Of a stretch of DNA of 64,000 nucleotides, positions 25,984 through 33,526 are shown piece by piece. The translations under genes and the position numbers were made by a program. The stretch is from CALJFL01 sp039964455. GTDB taxonomy: Bacteria > Pseudomonadota > Gammaproteobacteria > Pseudomonadales > Halieaceae. Position 1 is the first letter of the stretch. The number at the start of each line of letters is the position of its first letter. The notes beneath the pieces were generated by a model, which worked only from the letters and a program-made list of their open reading frames with translations, was not told the DNA's origin and searched no databases. Location of the stretch: assembly GCA_039964455.1 (NCBI GenBank), contig JBDVXK010000024.1, positions 124,001 through 188,000 of the forward strand. Reading direction: 5' to 3'.

Positions 25984-26003
25984 TTGTTATTATGATATAA
26001 CAA
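25984..26003. promoter_or_regulatory. Inverted repeat in divergent promoter region
   Basis: TTGTTAT (25984-25990) and ATAACAA (25997-26003) form a perfect 7-bp inverted repeat with spacer TATGAT, between the CoA-transferase (minus) and the HMG-CoA-lyase-like gene (plus). The AT-rich centre could also be a -10 region. No regulator gene lies next to it. Confidence 0.4.
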
Positions 26004-26050
26004 TAGTTCATTTGAAGCGAAACTCGAATTTCCCGTGAGAACCCGGTGCT

Positions 26051-26980
26051 GTGACAATCGATATAGAAATCAGTGAAGTAGGCCCTCGGGACGGCCTGCA
26101 AAGCCTCGCCAGTATTATGCCTACAGAGGCAAAAAAGGCATGGATAAAGGCGCAGTTCGAGGCGGGTACTCCGGAAATCGAGGTGGGCTCATTTGTTCCC
26201 GCAAGCCTGCTACCGCAGCTTGCCGACACTGCAGAACTTGTGACCTACGCCACCGGTCTGGAAGGTCTTACCGTGGCAGTTTTAGTCCCCAACCTTCGCG
26301 GACTGCAGGGCGCGGTCAGTAGCGGTGCTCACAAGGTCTCAATTCCCTTTTCGATGAGTGAGCAACATTCGCTGAAAAACGTGAAGAAGAGCCATGACCA
26401 GATGCGTGAAGAGATACGCCTGTGCGTGGAATTCCTCAACACCGTTCCAGCGGCCAGGCGACCTACCTTCGAAGTAGGCCTATCCACGGCCTTTGGCTGC
26501 ACCATAGAGGGGGAAGTCCCTGAATCCACTGTGTTGGAAATTGCAGAGCAGGTGGTGGCGCTTGGCGTCGACGAAGTCGGTCTCTCAGATACCACAGGCT
26601 ACGGCAATCCCGCACAACTGAAACGACTCGCCGAAGGTATCTGGTCAAATTGCGGCCGCGACAAACTGAACGGCGTTCACCTTCACAACACGCGCGGCCA
26701 GGGTCTGGCCAACGCACTGATGGCTGTTGAAATTGGCCTGACAACTATCGATAGCTCATTGGGTGGTATTGGTGGCTGCCCGTGGGCACCCGGTGCCAGT
26801 GGCAACATTGTTACCGAGGACCTGGTGTTTCTGCTGGAATCCATGGGCCTGCGCACCGGTATCGACCTGGAGGCGCTATTTGCTGTTCGCGAACTGGTGC
26901 AAGCCGCTCTGCCCAACGAGGAAATGTACGGTTTTACCCCGGCCGCGGGCTTGCCGCTCACCTACAGCCGAGCAACATAA
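26051..26980 (+). CDS. HMG-CoA lyase-family aldolase
   Basis: A 309-aa TIM-barrel enzyme of the HMGL-like family. The metal and base motif GPRDGLQ (11-17), HLHNTRGQGLANALMA with the metal histidines, and the C-terminal signature GGIGGCPWAPGASGN with the active-site cysteine are all present. It cleaves 3-hydroxy-3-methylglutaryl-CoA or a related 3-hydroxy-3-alkyl acyl-CoA into acetyl-CoA (or propionyl-CoA) and a keto acid. GTG at 26051 is the only start near a usable position. Its CoA-transferase neighbour would supply the CoA ester. Confidence 0.88.
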   Translation: MTIDIEISEVGPRDGLQSLASIMPTEAKKAWIKAQFEAGTPEIEVGSFVPASLLPQLADTAELVTYATGLEGLTVAVLVPNLRGLQGAVSSGAHKVSIPFSMSEQHSLKNVKKSHDQMREEIRLCVEFLNTVPAARRPTFEVGLSTAFGCTIEGEVPESTVLEIAEQVVALGVDEVGLSDTTGYGNPAQLKRLAEGIWSNCGRDKLNGVHLHNTRGQGLANALMAVEIGLTTIDSSLGGIGGCPWAPGASGNIVTEDLVFLLESMGLRTGIDLEALFAVRELVQAALPNEEMYGFTPAAGLPLTYSRAT

Positions 26981-27046
26981 GCGCCCTACTCCCTACCCGT
27001 TTCAATCCAGAATTCGTCACCCCACTGGCACCTTGCTGCAGGACGA

Positions 27047-27066
27047 CTAGACTGTAGAGCGTCTAG
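27047..27066. repeat. Inverted repeat upstream of SnoaL pair
   Basis: CTAGAC (27047-27052) and GTCTAG (27061-27066) pair across 8 bases, 21 bases before the first SnoaL start. It could be an operator or a leader hairpin. Confidence 0.35.
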
Positions 27067-27087
27067 ACAGCAATCTGGAAAAACGCA

Positions 27088-27483
27088 ATGAACGAAAGAC
27101 CCTATGAGTACTACACAGACTACGTCACCAAGCGCTATTTTCATGGCGTTGATAACCACGACCTGAGCCTCGTCCTGGACTGCTTCCACGAGGATGCAAC
27201 ACTGACTGAAGTCACCTCAATGACCATACACCAGGGGAGAGACTCGGGCATCAAGGCCATGTTCGAGGCATTCCTTGCCGCGCACAGCCGAATCTGGCAT
27301 GGCAACTTCGTGCACACCTGCGATACCGAGGAATCGTCAGTCTGCTCGCAGTTTTCGGTGGAAGTAACGCCACAAGGCTCGAATGCGCCGGTACGCTATG
27401 AGAACTGTAATCGCTTTTACATGACCGGCGACAAGTTCACCGAAGTATTCATTTATATGAGCGGGGAAAACCTGCTCACATAA
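27088..27483 (+). CDS. SnoaL/NTF2-like protein, first of a tandem pair
   Basis: A 131-aa NTF2-fold protein: VLDCFHEDATLTEV, a middle IHQGRDSGIKAMFEAF and the C-terminal KFTEVFIYMSGENLLT. The next gene is a paralogue with the same landmarks (LDCFHD..., VHEGKENIKRMFIDF, KFQEVYIYMSGDNPLT), so the pair arose by tandem duplication. They may form a heterodimer. Function could be hydratase, isomerase or ligand binding; the sequence does not decide. Confidence 0.78.
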   Translation: MNERPYEYYTDYVTKRYFHGVDNHDLSLVLDCFHEDATLTEVTSMTIHQGRDSGIKAMFEAFLAAHSRIWHGNFVHTCDTEESSVCSQFSVEVTPQGSNAPVRYENCNRFYMTGDKFTEVFIYMSGENLLT

Positions 27484-27511
27484 TCACTGCCAGGGAAAAG
27501 GACTACATCTT

Positions 27512-27910
27512 ATGCAATACCAGTCTTCATTGGACCGCAGTGGTTTACTAGAGCTCGCGCTCAACAAATACTTTGGCAAAGTTGACGCCAAGGATCTTGA
27601 TGCGGTGCTGGACTGCTTTCACGACAATGCGATGATCACCGTGCAAACTGCCTTTACCGTTCATGAGGGTAAGGAGAACATCAAACGCATGTTTATCGAT
27701 TTCATGGGCGCCTACAAAACCATCATCCATAAAGACTTCACCTGCACGGTTGATGAAAATAATGGCCGTATCGTGGCGTCATTTATCGCCGAACTGGAAA
27801 ATGACGATGGCAGCTGGACGCGCTTGAGTAACACCAACTTCTGGCGCATACGCGATGACAAATTTCAGGAGGTGTATATTTATATGAGTGGTGACAATCC
27901 GCTGACCTAG
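27512..27910 (+). CDS. SnoaL/NTF2-like protein, second of a tandem pair
   Basis: A 132-aa paralogue of the preceding protein, with LDAVLDCFHDNAMITVQ, GAYKTIIHKDFTCTVD and the identical C-terminal architecture. AAAAGGA lies upstream of the ATG and the gap to the first gene is 28 bases, so they are co-transcribed. It converges with the CoA-transferase at 27940. Sequence divergence between the two suggests separate roles or a heterodimer. Confidence 0.78.
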   Translation: MQYQSSLDRSGLLELALNKYFGKVDAKDLDAVLDCFHDNAMITVQTAFTVHEGKENIKRMFIDFMGAYKTIIHKDFTCTVDENNGRIVASFIAELENDDGSWTRLSNTNFWRIRDDKFQEVYIYMSGDNPLT

Positions 27911-27939
27911 AACGGCGCCACATCAGCGGGCAGACGTCG

Positions 27940-29139
27940 TCAGGCAATAACTCCCGCTGTTAAAAGCTCATCTACCCGATTGTCGCTGTAACCCAACACC
28001 TCTGTAAGCACGCCATGGGTATGCTCACCCAACAATGGCGCCGCCGAAAAACTTTCCTCGGCGGTACGTGACAGTTTTATGGGATTCCCCGGACCACGAG
28101 TCTTACTGCCATTGGGGTGATGCAAATCAACCACCATATTCCTGGCTAATACCTGTTCGTCACTCAGCGCTTCTTCAAAGTTGTTGACCCTGGCACAGGG
28201 AATCCGCCTGGCTTCAAGTTCCCTGAGCCAATGGTCGCTGGTGTTTGATGTGAGGATACGGGCAAGATTGCCTTCGATAAACGCCTTGTCTGCAAGCCGA
28301 CCCGGCTGGGTTTTGTACTTGTCGTTTCGAAAGTCTTCAAAGTCAACGAGCTCGACCAGACTGTCCCAGAATTTGTCGAAGATTACCGCAATGATGATCT
28401 GGCCATCGGCGGTGGAGAAATTGTTGTAAGGCACGTGAACAAAGTGGCTATTGCCAACAGGTTCGGGGTTTTCACCGGATAAAAAGTACATGGTCGCCAT
28501 GTAATTCAACATGGATATCTGGCAATCCAACATAGAGATATCCACACGCTGACCCACGCCGCTCTTTTCGCGCTCATACAGTGCTGCCATGATTCCCATG
28601 GCGCCAAACATACCGCCACCCAGATCTCCGATGGGAATACCCGCGCGTATCTGGTGCGACTTGTCGACACCGGTAATCGACATGCCACCACCCAGTGCCT
28701 GTACGACCTGATCAAAGGCAGGTCGTTGAAAGTTCGGGCCGCTGGAACCAAAGCCACTCACCGAGCAAGAAATTATCCTCGGGTTAACTTGCTTCAAATC
28801 GTCATAACCGATGCCAAGCTTGTCGGCGACGCCGGCTGAAAAGTTTTCCATGACGACGTCCGACTCTTTCACCAGGTCATAAAATACCGCCAACCCCTCG
28901 GGCGATTTCAAATCGATGGCAACACTGCGCTTATTGCGATTTAAGGTGATGTAATAGGCGCCCTGCCCATCCAGCGAGTTGGCAGGATCGCTAGCGAGCA
29001 GCGTCCGTGTCGCCTCGCCCTGTATAGGCTCCACCTTGATCGTCTCAGCACCCAGGTCGGCGATGATCATCGACCCATAGGGACCAGACAGCATATGGGT
29101 CAAATCGAGCATTCGCACGCCCGCCAACGGCTTCGACAT
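27940..29139 (-). CDS. Class III (CaiB/BaiF) CoA-transferase
   Basis: A 399-aa family III CoA-transferase: KPLAGVRMLDLTHMLSGPYGSM, LGAETIKVEPIQGEATR, NRNKRSVAIDLKSPEG, the catalytic aspartate about 143 in PAFDQVVQALGGGMSITG, and GPGNPIKLS near the end. It diverges from the nitroreductase gene. A degenerate copy of the region-4 operator core (TGACCGGACA, 29157-29166) lies 18 bases upstream of its start and might place it at the edge of that regulon (weak). Confidence 0.9.
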   Translation of the reverse strand: MSKPLAGVRMLDLTHMLSGPYGSMIIADLGAETIKVEPIQGEATRTLLASDPANSLDGQGAYYITLNRNKRSVAIDLKSPEGLAVFYDLVKESDVVMENFSAGVADKLGIGYDDLKQVNPRIISCSVSGFGSSGPNFQRPAFDQVVQALGGGMSITGVDKSHQIRAGIPIGDLGGGMFGAMGIMAALYEREKSGVGQRVDISMLDCQISMLNYMATMYFLSGENPEPVGNSHFVHVPYNNFSTADGQIIIAVIFDKFWDSLVELVDFEDFRNDKYKTQPGRLADKAFIEGNLARILTSNTSDHWLRELEARRIPCARVNNFEEALSDEQVLARNMVVDLHHPNGSKTRGPGNPIKLSRTAEESFSAAPLLGEHTHGVLTEVLGYSDNRVDELLTAGVIA

Positions 29140-29300
29140 TCACTATCTCCAGGTAATGACCGGACAAACACCTTCATTTTATCATAGAGCTCTGGCTGTG
29201 GAGGGCGACTGGCGCATTAAAGTCATTGCTTTGGATGAAGCAAAATGCCAAACGCACTGCATCGCAAGATTGTCCGTTACAGCTCACTCACTTGACGTTA

Positions 29301-29340
29301 CCATGCTGTGGTTTGCAGCATGAAAGGAAGCACAGCATGG
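29301..29340 (+). promoter_or_regulatory. Long inverted repeat covering the nitroreductase start codon
   Basis: CCATGCTGTG (29301-29310) is the exact reverse complement of CACAGCATGG (29331-29340), which contains the ATG at 29337. The 20-base loop contains the Shine-Dalgarno AAAGGAAG and a second CAGCATG copy (29316-29322) able to pair with the same upstream arm. In RNA this would hide the start codon; in DNA it could be a repeated operator. Confidence 0.5.
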
Positions 29341-30002
29341 ATGTCATTGAGGCTATAACTGGCCGTCAATCGGTACGCGCATTTCAGCGAGAAAAAGCCG
29401 TCCCTCAAGACGTCATAGAAGCAATTCTCAGTACTGCAGGGCGAGCCCCCTCCGGATCAAACATACAACCCTGGCGAGTATGGGTGGCTACTGGCGAGAA
29501 GCGCGATGCTATTGCCGAGGCCTGCGTTGCGCGGCACCAGCGCGGCGACGATGGCGAGCAGGAATACAATTACTACCCAGTAGAATGGCGTGAACCGTAC
29601 ATAGGCAGACGCCGCAATACCGGCTGGGGACTTTACGGCCACCTCGGCATTGAAAAGGGTGACAAACAACGGATGTCTGAGCAGCATGGCAGGAACTATC
29701 AGTTCTTCGACGCGCCCGTGGCCATGTTCTTTACGATTGATCGCGACATGGAGTTGGGCAGTTGGATGGATTACGGCATGTTTCTACAATCCATCATGCT
29801 GGCGGCACGCGGGTTTGGCCTGGAAACCTGCGCGCAGGCGGCCTTTCTGAAATATCACGATACAATAATGCAACTGATCGAAGCGCCGGCGGAGCAGATG
29901 TTCGTCTCCGCAATGTCGTTGGGTTATGCCGACACCAGCGCCACGGTTAACGGGTACCGTACGCCCAGGCTGGAGGTCAGTGAATTTACCCAGTTCCTCT
30001 AA
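29337..30002 (+). CDS. Nitroreductase-family flavoprotein
   Basis: A 221-aa nitroreductase-fold protein: the N-terminal AITGRQSVRAFQ, RAPSGSNIQPWRVWV (FMN binding), and the C-terminal ALGY-type segment MSLGYADTSATVNGYR. Such FMN enzymes reduce nitro groups, quinones, enals or semialdehydes with NAD(P)H. The start ATG at 29337 has AAGGAAG seven bases upstream; the longer frame from 29226 would begin before the hairpin described at 29301-29340. It stands alone between the two CoA-ester gene groups. Confidence 0.85.
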   Translation: MDVIEAITGRQSVRAFQREKAVPQDVIEAILSTAGRAPSGSNIQPWRVWVATGEKRDAIAEACVARHQRGDDGEQEYNYYPVEWREPYIGRRRNTGWGLYGHLGIEKGDKQRMSEQHGRNYQFFDAPVAMFFTIDRDMELGSWMDYGMFLQSIMLAARGFGLETCAQAAFLKYHDTIMQLIEAPAEQMFVSAMSLGYADTSATVNGYRTPRLEVSEFTQFL

Positions 30003-30032
30003 ACAGCAGGGCCGGGACTAAACCGATATACC

Positions 30033-31205
30033 TCAGCCGCCCGAGCGGGCGATCATCTGCTTGGCAATGATTATTCGCTGAATTTCGTTAGTACCCTCGC
30101 CTATGCAGAGCAAAGGTGCATCTCGGTAAAAGCGCTCGATCTCATACTCCGGTGAATAGCTGTAACCGCCAAAAACACGCATGCCATCCAGACTGTTTTG
30201 AACAGCGGCCTCGGAGGCAAAGTATTTGGCCTGTCCGGCTTCCAGGTCACAGCGCTCGCCACGGTCGTATTTAAGAGCGGCCTGTTCTACCAGTAATCTC
30301 GCCGCCTCAGCGCGAGTCGACATCTCGGCGAGTTTAAGCTGTATCGCCTGGTGCTCTGAAATCGATTTGCCAAAGGTCTTACGGTCCTTGGCATAAGCGA
30401 GGGACATTTTCGTAGCACCCGATGCCATGCCCGCGCCGCGGGCGGCGATATTGATTCGGCCCAGCTCAAGTCCGCCGGCCACTTGCACAAAGCCTCTGCC
30501 CTCTTCGCCACCGATCAGGTTGTCCGAGCTGACGCGGAAATCCTGAAAAATCAGCTCGGCACTATCTATCGCCCGGTAACCCAGCTTCTTCAACTTTTTG
30601 CCAACCGTAAAACCGTCACCCTTTTCGCACAGGAACAGGCTCATGCCTTTGTGGGCAGGCGTCGCCGTAGGATCGGTCTTCGTCAACACGGCCAGGCAAT
30701 TGCCCTTGATGCCATTGGTAATCCAGGTTTTGGTGCCATTGATGACATAGTCATCGCCATCTTTACGGGCTACAGCTCGAATCCCCTGCAGGTCGGTACC
30801 CGCATCGGGCTCGGTCAGGCCCACCCCACCACGCAACTCGCCAGTCGCAAATCGGGGTAGAAACCGCTCTTTCTGTGCTTCTGTGCCGGCCCGCTGTACG
30901 CAACTGGCCATAATCAAATGCGAATTGAACACACCTGAAGGTGCCATCCAGACTTCACAGATTCTGGACACAATCCGGGCATAGGTGGTGGCACTCAGGC
31001 CCAGCCCTCCGTACTCCTGCGAGATCGTCGCGCCGAAGAGGCCTAGCTCCTTCATCTGCTCTACCAACTCTTCAGGATACTCGTCGGCCTGGTCGAAATG
31101 TCGCGCTATCGGTCTGACATCCTTCTCTACCCAGCGATCAATCGTATCGAGAATCTGGGCTTCCATCTCCGCGTACTCGCGGGCATCCAACTCTGTTGTG
31201 GTCAT
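30033..31205 (-). CDS. Acyl-CoA dehydrogenase
   Basis: A 390-aa complete acyl-CoA dehydrogenase. GGVGLTEPDAGTDLQGIRAVA is the FAD-binding segment, KTWITNGIKGNCLAVLTKT follows, and YRDAPLLCIGEGTNEIQRIII holds the catalytic glutamate position. The ATG at 31205 is preferred over the GTG at 31217 because AGGTGG precedes it. It lies 15 bases downstream of the MaoC gene in the same transcript. The pair introduces and hydrates a double bond in an acyl-CoA. Confidence 0.92.
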   Translation of the reverse strand: MTTTELDAREYAEMEAQILDTIDRWVEKDVRPIARHFDQADEYPEELVEQMKELGLFGATISQEYGGLGLSATTYARIVSRICEVWMAPSGVFNSHLIMASCVQRAGTEAQKERFLPRFATGELRGGVGLTEPDAGTDLQGIRAVARKDGDDYVINGTKTWITNGIKGNCLAVLTKTDPTATPAHKGMSLFLCEKGDGFTVGKKLKKLGYRAIDSAELIFQDFRVSSDNLIGGEEGRGFVQVAGGLELGRINIAARGAGMASGATKMSLAYAKDRKTFGKSISEHQAIQLKLAEMSTRAEAARLLVEQAALKYDRGERCDLEAGQAKYFASEAAVQNSLDGMRVFGGYSYSPEYEIERFYRDAPLLCIGEGTNEIQRIIIAKQMIARSGG

Positions 31206-31220
31206 ATCAGTGTCCACCTG

Positions 31221-31730
31221 TCATTCGGAGTCTTCGGCGCTGCGTTTGGGAATAAGCATTGAACGCTCGAACACACAGACTTCCTTGCCGTGCTGGTTAC
31301 GCCCTGTGGTCTTGACGGTTACTACGCCGGCATTGGGGCGAGACTTTGACTCCCGCTTGCCCAGCACTTCGGACTCGGAATACAGGGTATCGCCAGGAAA
31401 CACCGGCGCAGTCAGCGCGATCTCTTTCCAGCCCAGGTTGGCGATGGCCTTCTCACTGACATCAGAGACACTCATCCCCACCAGAATCGCCACGGTCAAG
31501 GGGCTGCAAATGAGGGGCTTACCGAACTCGGTGTCCTTGGCATATTCCTCATCAAAATGCAGGGGATGGGTATTCATGGTCAACAGGGTGAACCAGGCGT
31601 TGTCCTGCTGCGTTACCGTGCGCCCGGGATGGTGTTCGTAGACATCACCGACCGAAAAATCTTCATACAACCTGCCGCTTGCCGCCCTGTAACGATTGGG
31701 GCCAACGACCTCATCCTGTCTGATACTCAT
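31221..31730 (-). CDS. MaoC-family hydratase (itaconyl-/mesaconyl-CoA-hydratase-like)
   Basis: A 169-aa hot-dog-fold hydratase: LYEDFSVGDVYEHHPGRTVTQ, the catalytic-type NTHPLHFDEEYA and PLTVAILVGMSVSD, with PVFPGDTLYSESEVLGKR. This pattern is that of the Ich/mesaconyl-CoA hydratase group, which converts branched C5 enoyl-CoAs to citramalyl-CoA-type products. A CitE-type lyase is encoded on the opposite strand 0.9 kb away, past the regulator. The operator at 31761-31774 is 31 bases upstream of its start. Confidence 0.85.
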   Translation of the reverse strand: MSIRQDEVVGPNRYRAASGRLYEDFSVGDVYEHHPGRTVTQQDNAWFTLLTMNTHPLHFDEEYAKDTEFGKPLICSPLTVAILVGMSVSDVSEKAIANLGWKEIALTAPVFPGDTLYSESEVLGKRESKSRPNAGVVTVKTTGRNQHGKEVCVFERSMLIPKRSAEDSE

Positions 31731-31760
31731 TTTGCAGCTTCACTCTTGCTAATGGACTTA

Positions 31761-31774
31761 AATGTACGGACAAT
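31761..31774. promoter_or_regulatory. UTRA-regulator operator, site B (autoregulatory)
   Basis: AATGTACGGACAAT contains the reverse-complement core TGTCCGTACA. It lies between the divergent MaoC-acyl-CoA dehydrogenase genes and the GntR gene, 32-45 bases upstream of the chosen GntR start. The same palindrome recurs near 40614, 43463, 45198 and 48890. A second inverted repeat, GTATC-CATT-GATAC, lies directly downstream (31776-31789). Confidence 0.65.
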
Positions 31775-31805
31775 AGTATCCATTGATACCAATAAGGATG
31801 CAAGT

Positions 31806-32582
31806 ATGCTGGATGCGGCACAGGCAGGAAGCGGCACGGGGCCACGCTACCGGGTAATTGCCAAGGAACTACTGGATGCGATTCGCAGTGGCAAAATGGC
31901 TGTGGGTACACGCATGCCTGGCGAGCTGGACCTGATGAAAACTTATGATGTCAGCCGTCATACTATTCGAGAGGCCCTTCGGGTACTGGAAGATGTCCGG
32001 CTGATAGAGCGCCGACGAGGCATAGGCACCATTATCCTCGCGAGTGAAACGCAGGAATCCTACGTACAGCTGGTGAAGGAACCCTCCGAGTTATTCAGCT
32101 ACCCCGAGGACAGCCGGCTACGAGTCATTGACCTGGACACCGTGAAGCTCAACCGATCCCTTGCCAAGGAGCTGAAATGCCCCACCAGCAGCGAGTGGAG
32201 CTGTATCTCTGGGCTACGTACCTTTGTCGATACCGGAAAGCCCATCTGCTGGGTCAAAGTTTACATTCTCCCTGAGTACGCCGAGGTAGCGAAAAAGATT
32301 GGCGCCACATCGACACCCGTGTATCGCGTCATTTCCGAGCAATTCGACGAGATCGTGCAGAAAGTGGAAGTCGATATGTACGCAAGTATTCTGGATGAGC
32401 GCATGGCTGGCTTTCTGGACGCGGAGCCCGGTTCTGCCTCGCTCAAAATATGTCGCCGCTACTACGGCAACAATGGCCGCATTTTCGAGGTTTCCATATC
32501 GGAGCATGCCGCCGCCAACTTTAACTACTCTTTCGAATTCACCCGCGGCTGGCAGTCGGCAGACGGCTGGGCCTGGAGCTAA
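31806..32582 (+). CDS. GntR-family regulator with UTRA (HutC-type) domain
   Basis: A 258-aa regulator. The N-terminal winged helix is typical GntR: IRSGKMAVGTRMPGELDLMKTYDVSRHTIREALRVLE, with the RRRGIGTII wing, about residues 20-75. The rest has the UTRA effector-domain pattern: LRTFVDTGKPICWVKVYIL, YRVISEQF, LKICRRYYGNNGRIFEVSISEH. Such domains bind small ligands and usually derepress catabolic genes. ATG 31806 (AAGGA seven bases upstream) is chosen over ATG 31752, which would place the operator inside the coding region. It heads the operon CitE, MmgE/PrpD, AbfD-like. Confidence 0.88.
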   Translation: MLDAAQAGSGTGPRYRVIAKELLDAIRSGKMAVGTRMPGELDLMKTYDVSRHTIREALRVLEDVRLIERRRGIGTIILASETQESYVQLVKEPSELFSYPEDSRLRVIDLDTVKLNRSLAKELKCPTSSEWSCISGLRTFVDTGKPICWVKVYILPEYAEVAKKIGATSTPVYRVISEQFDEIVQKVEVDMYASILDERMAGFLDAEPGSASLKICRRYYGNNGRIFEVSISEHAAANFNYSFEFTRGWQSADGWAWS

Positions 32583-32584
32583 TC

Positions 32585-33475
32585 TTGAACACAACCTCTA
32601 TAGACGATACCCATATCATCAGAAGTTTTCTCTTCACCCCGGGTAATCACCCCAGGAAGGTTGAAAAAGTCTTCAAGGCCTCCGCCGACGCTGTAATTCT
32701 GGACCTTGAAGATGCTGTAGCGATCGCTGAGAAAGTGGCAACCCGTGCTGTCGTTAAAGCTGCAATGCAGCAACCGCGCAGCTGCCTTGGCTATATACGC
32801 GTTAACTCCCTGGATACCGGCTATTGCGAAGAGGATATCAAAGCCGTGGTAGGCCCGTGGATCGATGGCATTGTCATTCCCAAGGTGGAGTCTGCCGAAA
32901 CCCTGATCACCGTAGACAAACTGATCACCGAAGCCGAACGCGCAGCAGGAATGCCTGAGGGTAGCCTTGACCTCATGCCCATCATAGAAACCGCGCGTGG
33001 CGTAGAGTTTGCCACCGAGATTGCCTCTGCGGTCCCCAGAGTGCGACGACTTTCGTTTGGCGGCGGCGACTACACCCTGGACCTGGACTATATCTGGACC
33101 GCTGACGAGGAAGTTTTGAGTTACGCTCGCGCCCGCATCAGTCACGCTACCCGGGTCGCCAATATCGACCCACCTATCGACACCGTAGTACTGCAGATAA
33201 AAGACGACGAAAGATTCTCTGCCTCGGCGGAATGCGGCAAAAAGTTCGGATTTGCCGGAAAGCTTTGCATCCATCCCAACCAGGTACCCCTGTGCAATGC
33301 CACCTTCACACCCAATGCCGAGGAGATCGCGCACTCGGAGGCGGTCGTTGCGGCATTTGAAGCGGCAGAGACCGATGGCTCTGCGTCGATACAACTGGAT
33401 GGCTACTTCATAGACTACCCCATCGTATACAAAGCACAGCGAATTCTTGCCCTCGCCAGAAAGTTCACAGCATGA
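32585..33475 (+). CDS. HpcH/HpaI-CitE family lyase (citramalyl-/malyl-CoA lyase-like)
   Basis: A 296-aa TIM-barrel lyase: RSFLFTPGNHPRKVEKVFKA, DAVILDLEDAVA (metal glutamate and aspartate), LMPIIETARGVEFATE, RLSFGGGDYTLDLD, and GFAGKLCIHPNQV. The pattern fits CitE-like (3S)-malyl-/citramalyl-CoA lyases. The start is TTG at 32585, with GGAG about nine bases upstream and only a two-base gap after the GntR stop; no ATG is possible without losing the first strand. With the itaconyl-CoA-hydratase-like MaoC it could split a citramalyl-CoA-like ester into pyruvate or another keto acid plus acetyl-CoA. Confidence 0.85.
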   Translation: MNTTSIDDTHIIRSFLFTPGNHPRKVEKVFKASADAVILDLEDAVAIAEKVATRAVVKAAMQQPRSCLGYIRVNSLDTGYCEEDIKAVVGPWIDGIVIPKVESAETLITVDKLITEAERAAGMPEGSLDLMPIIETARGVEFATEIASAVPRVRRLSFGGGDYTLDLDYIWTADEEVLSYARARISHATRVANIDPPIDTVVLQIKDDERFSASAECGKKFGFAGKLCIHPNQVPLCNATFTPNAEEIAHSEAVVAAFEAAETDGSASIQLDGYFIDYPIVYKAQRILALARKFTA

Positions 33476-33526
33476 CCGCTAACTCTGCAAAACCCCGCCA
33501 AGTTGATCAAGGAGGACTCACTCGCT

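Noticed and set aside
29270..29283. TTGTCCGTTACAG, resembling the region-4 operator
   Set aside because: One extra base breaks the palindrome spacing. The nearby TGACCGGACA at 29157-29166 is closer but still degenerate, so neither is listed as an operator; a scan with a weight matrix would decide.
31752..31805. Upstream ATG (31752) as start of the GntR regulator
   Set aside because: It would place the operator palindrome within the coding sequence, and it lacks the AAGGA that precedes ATG 31806.
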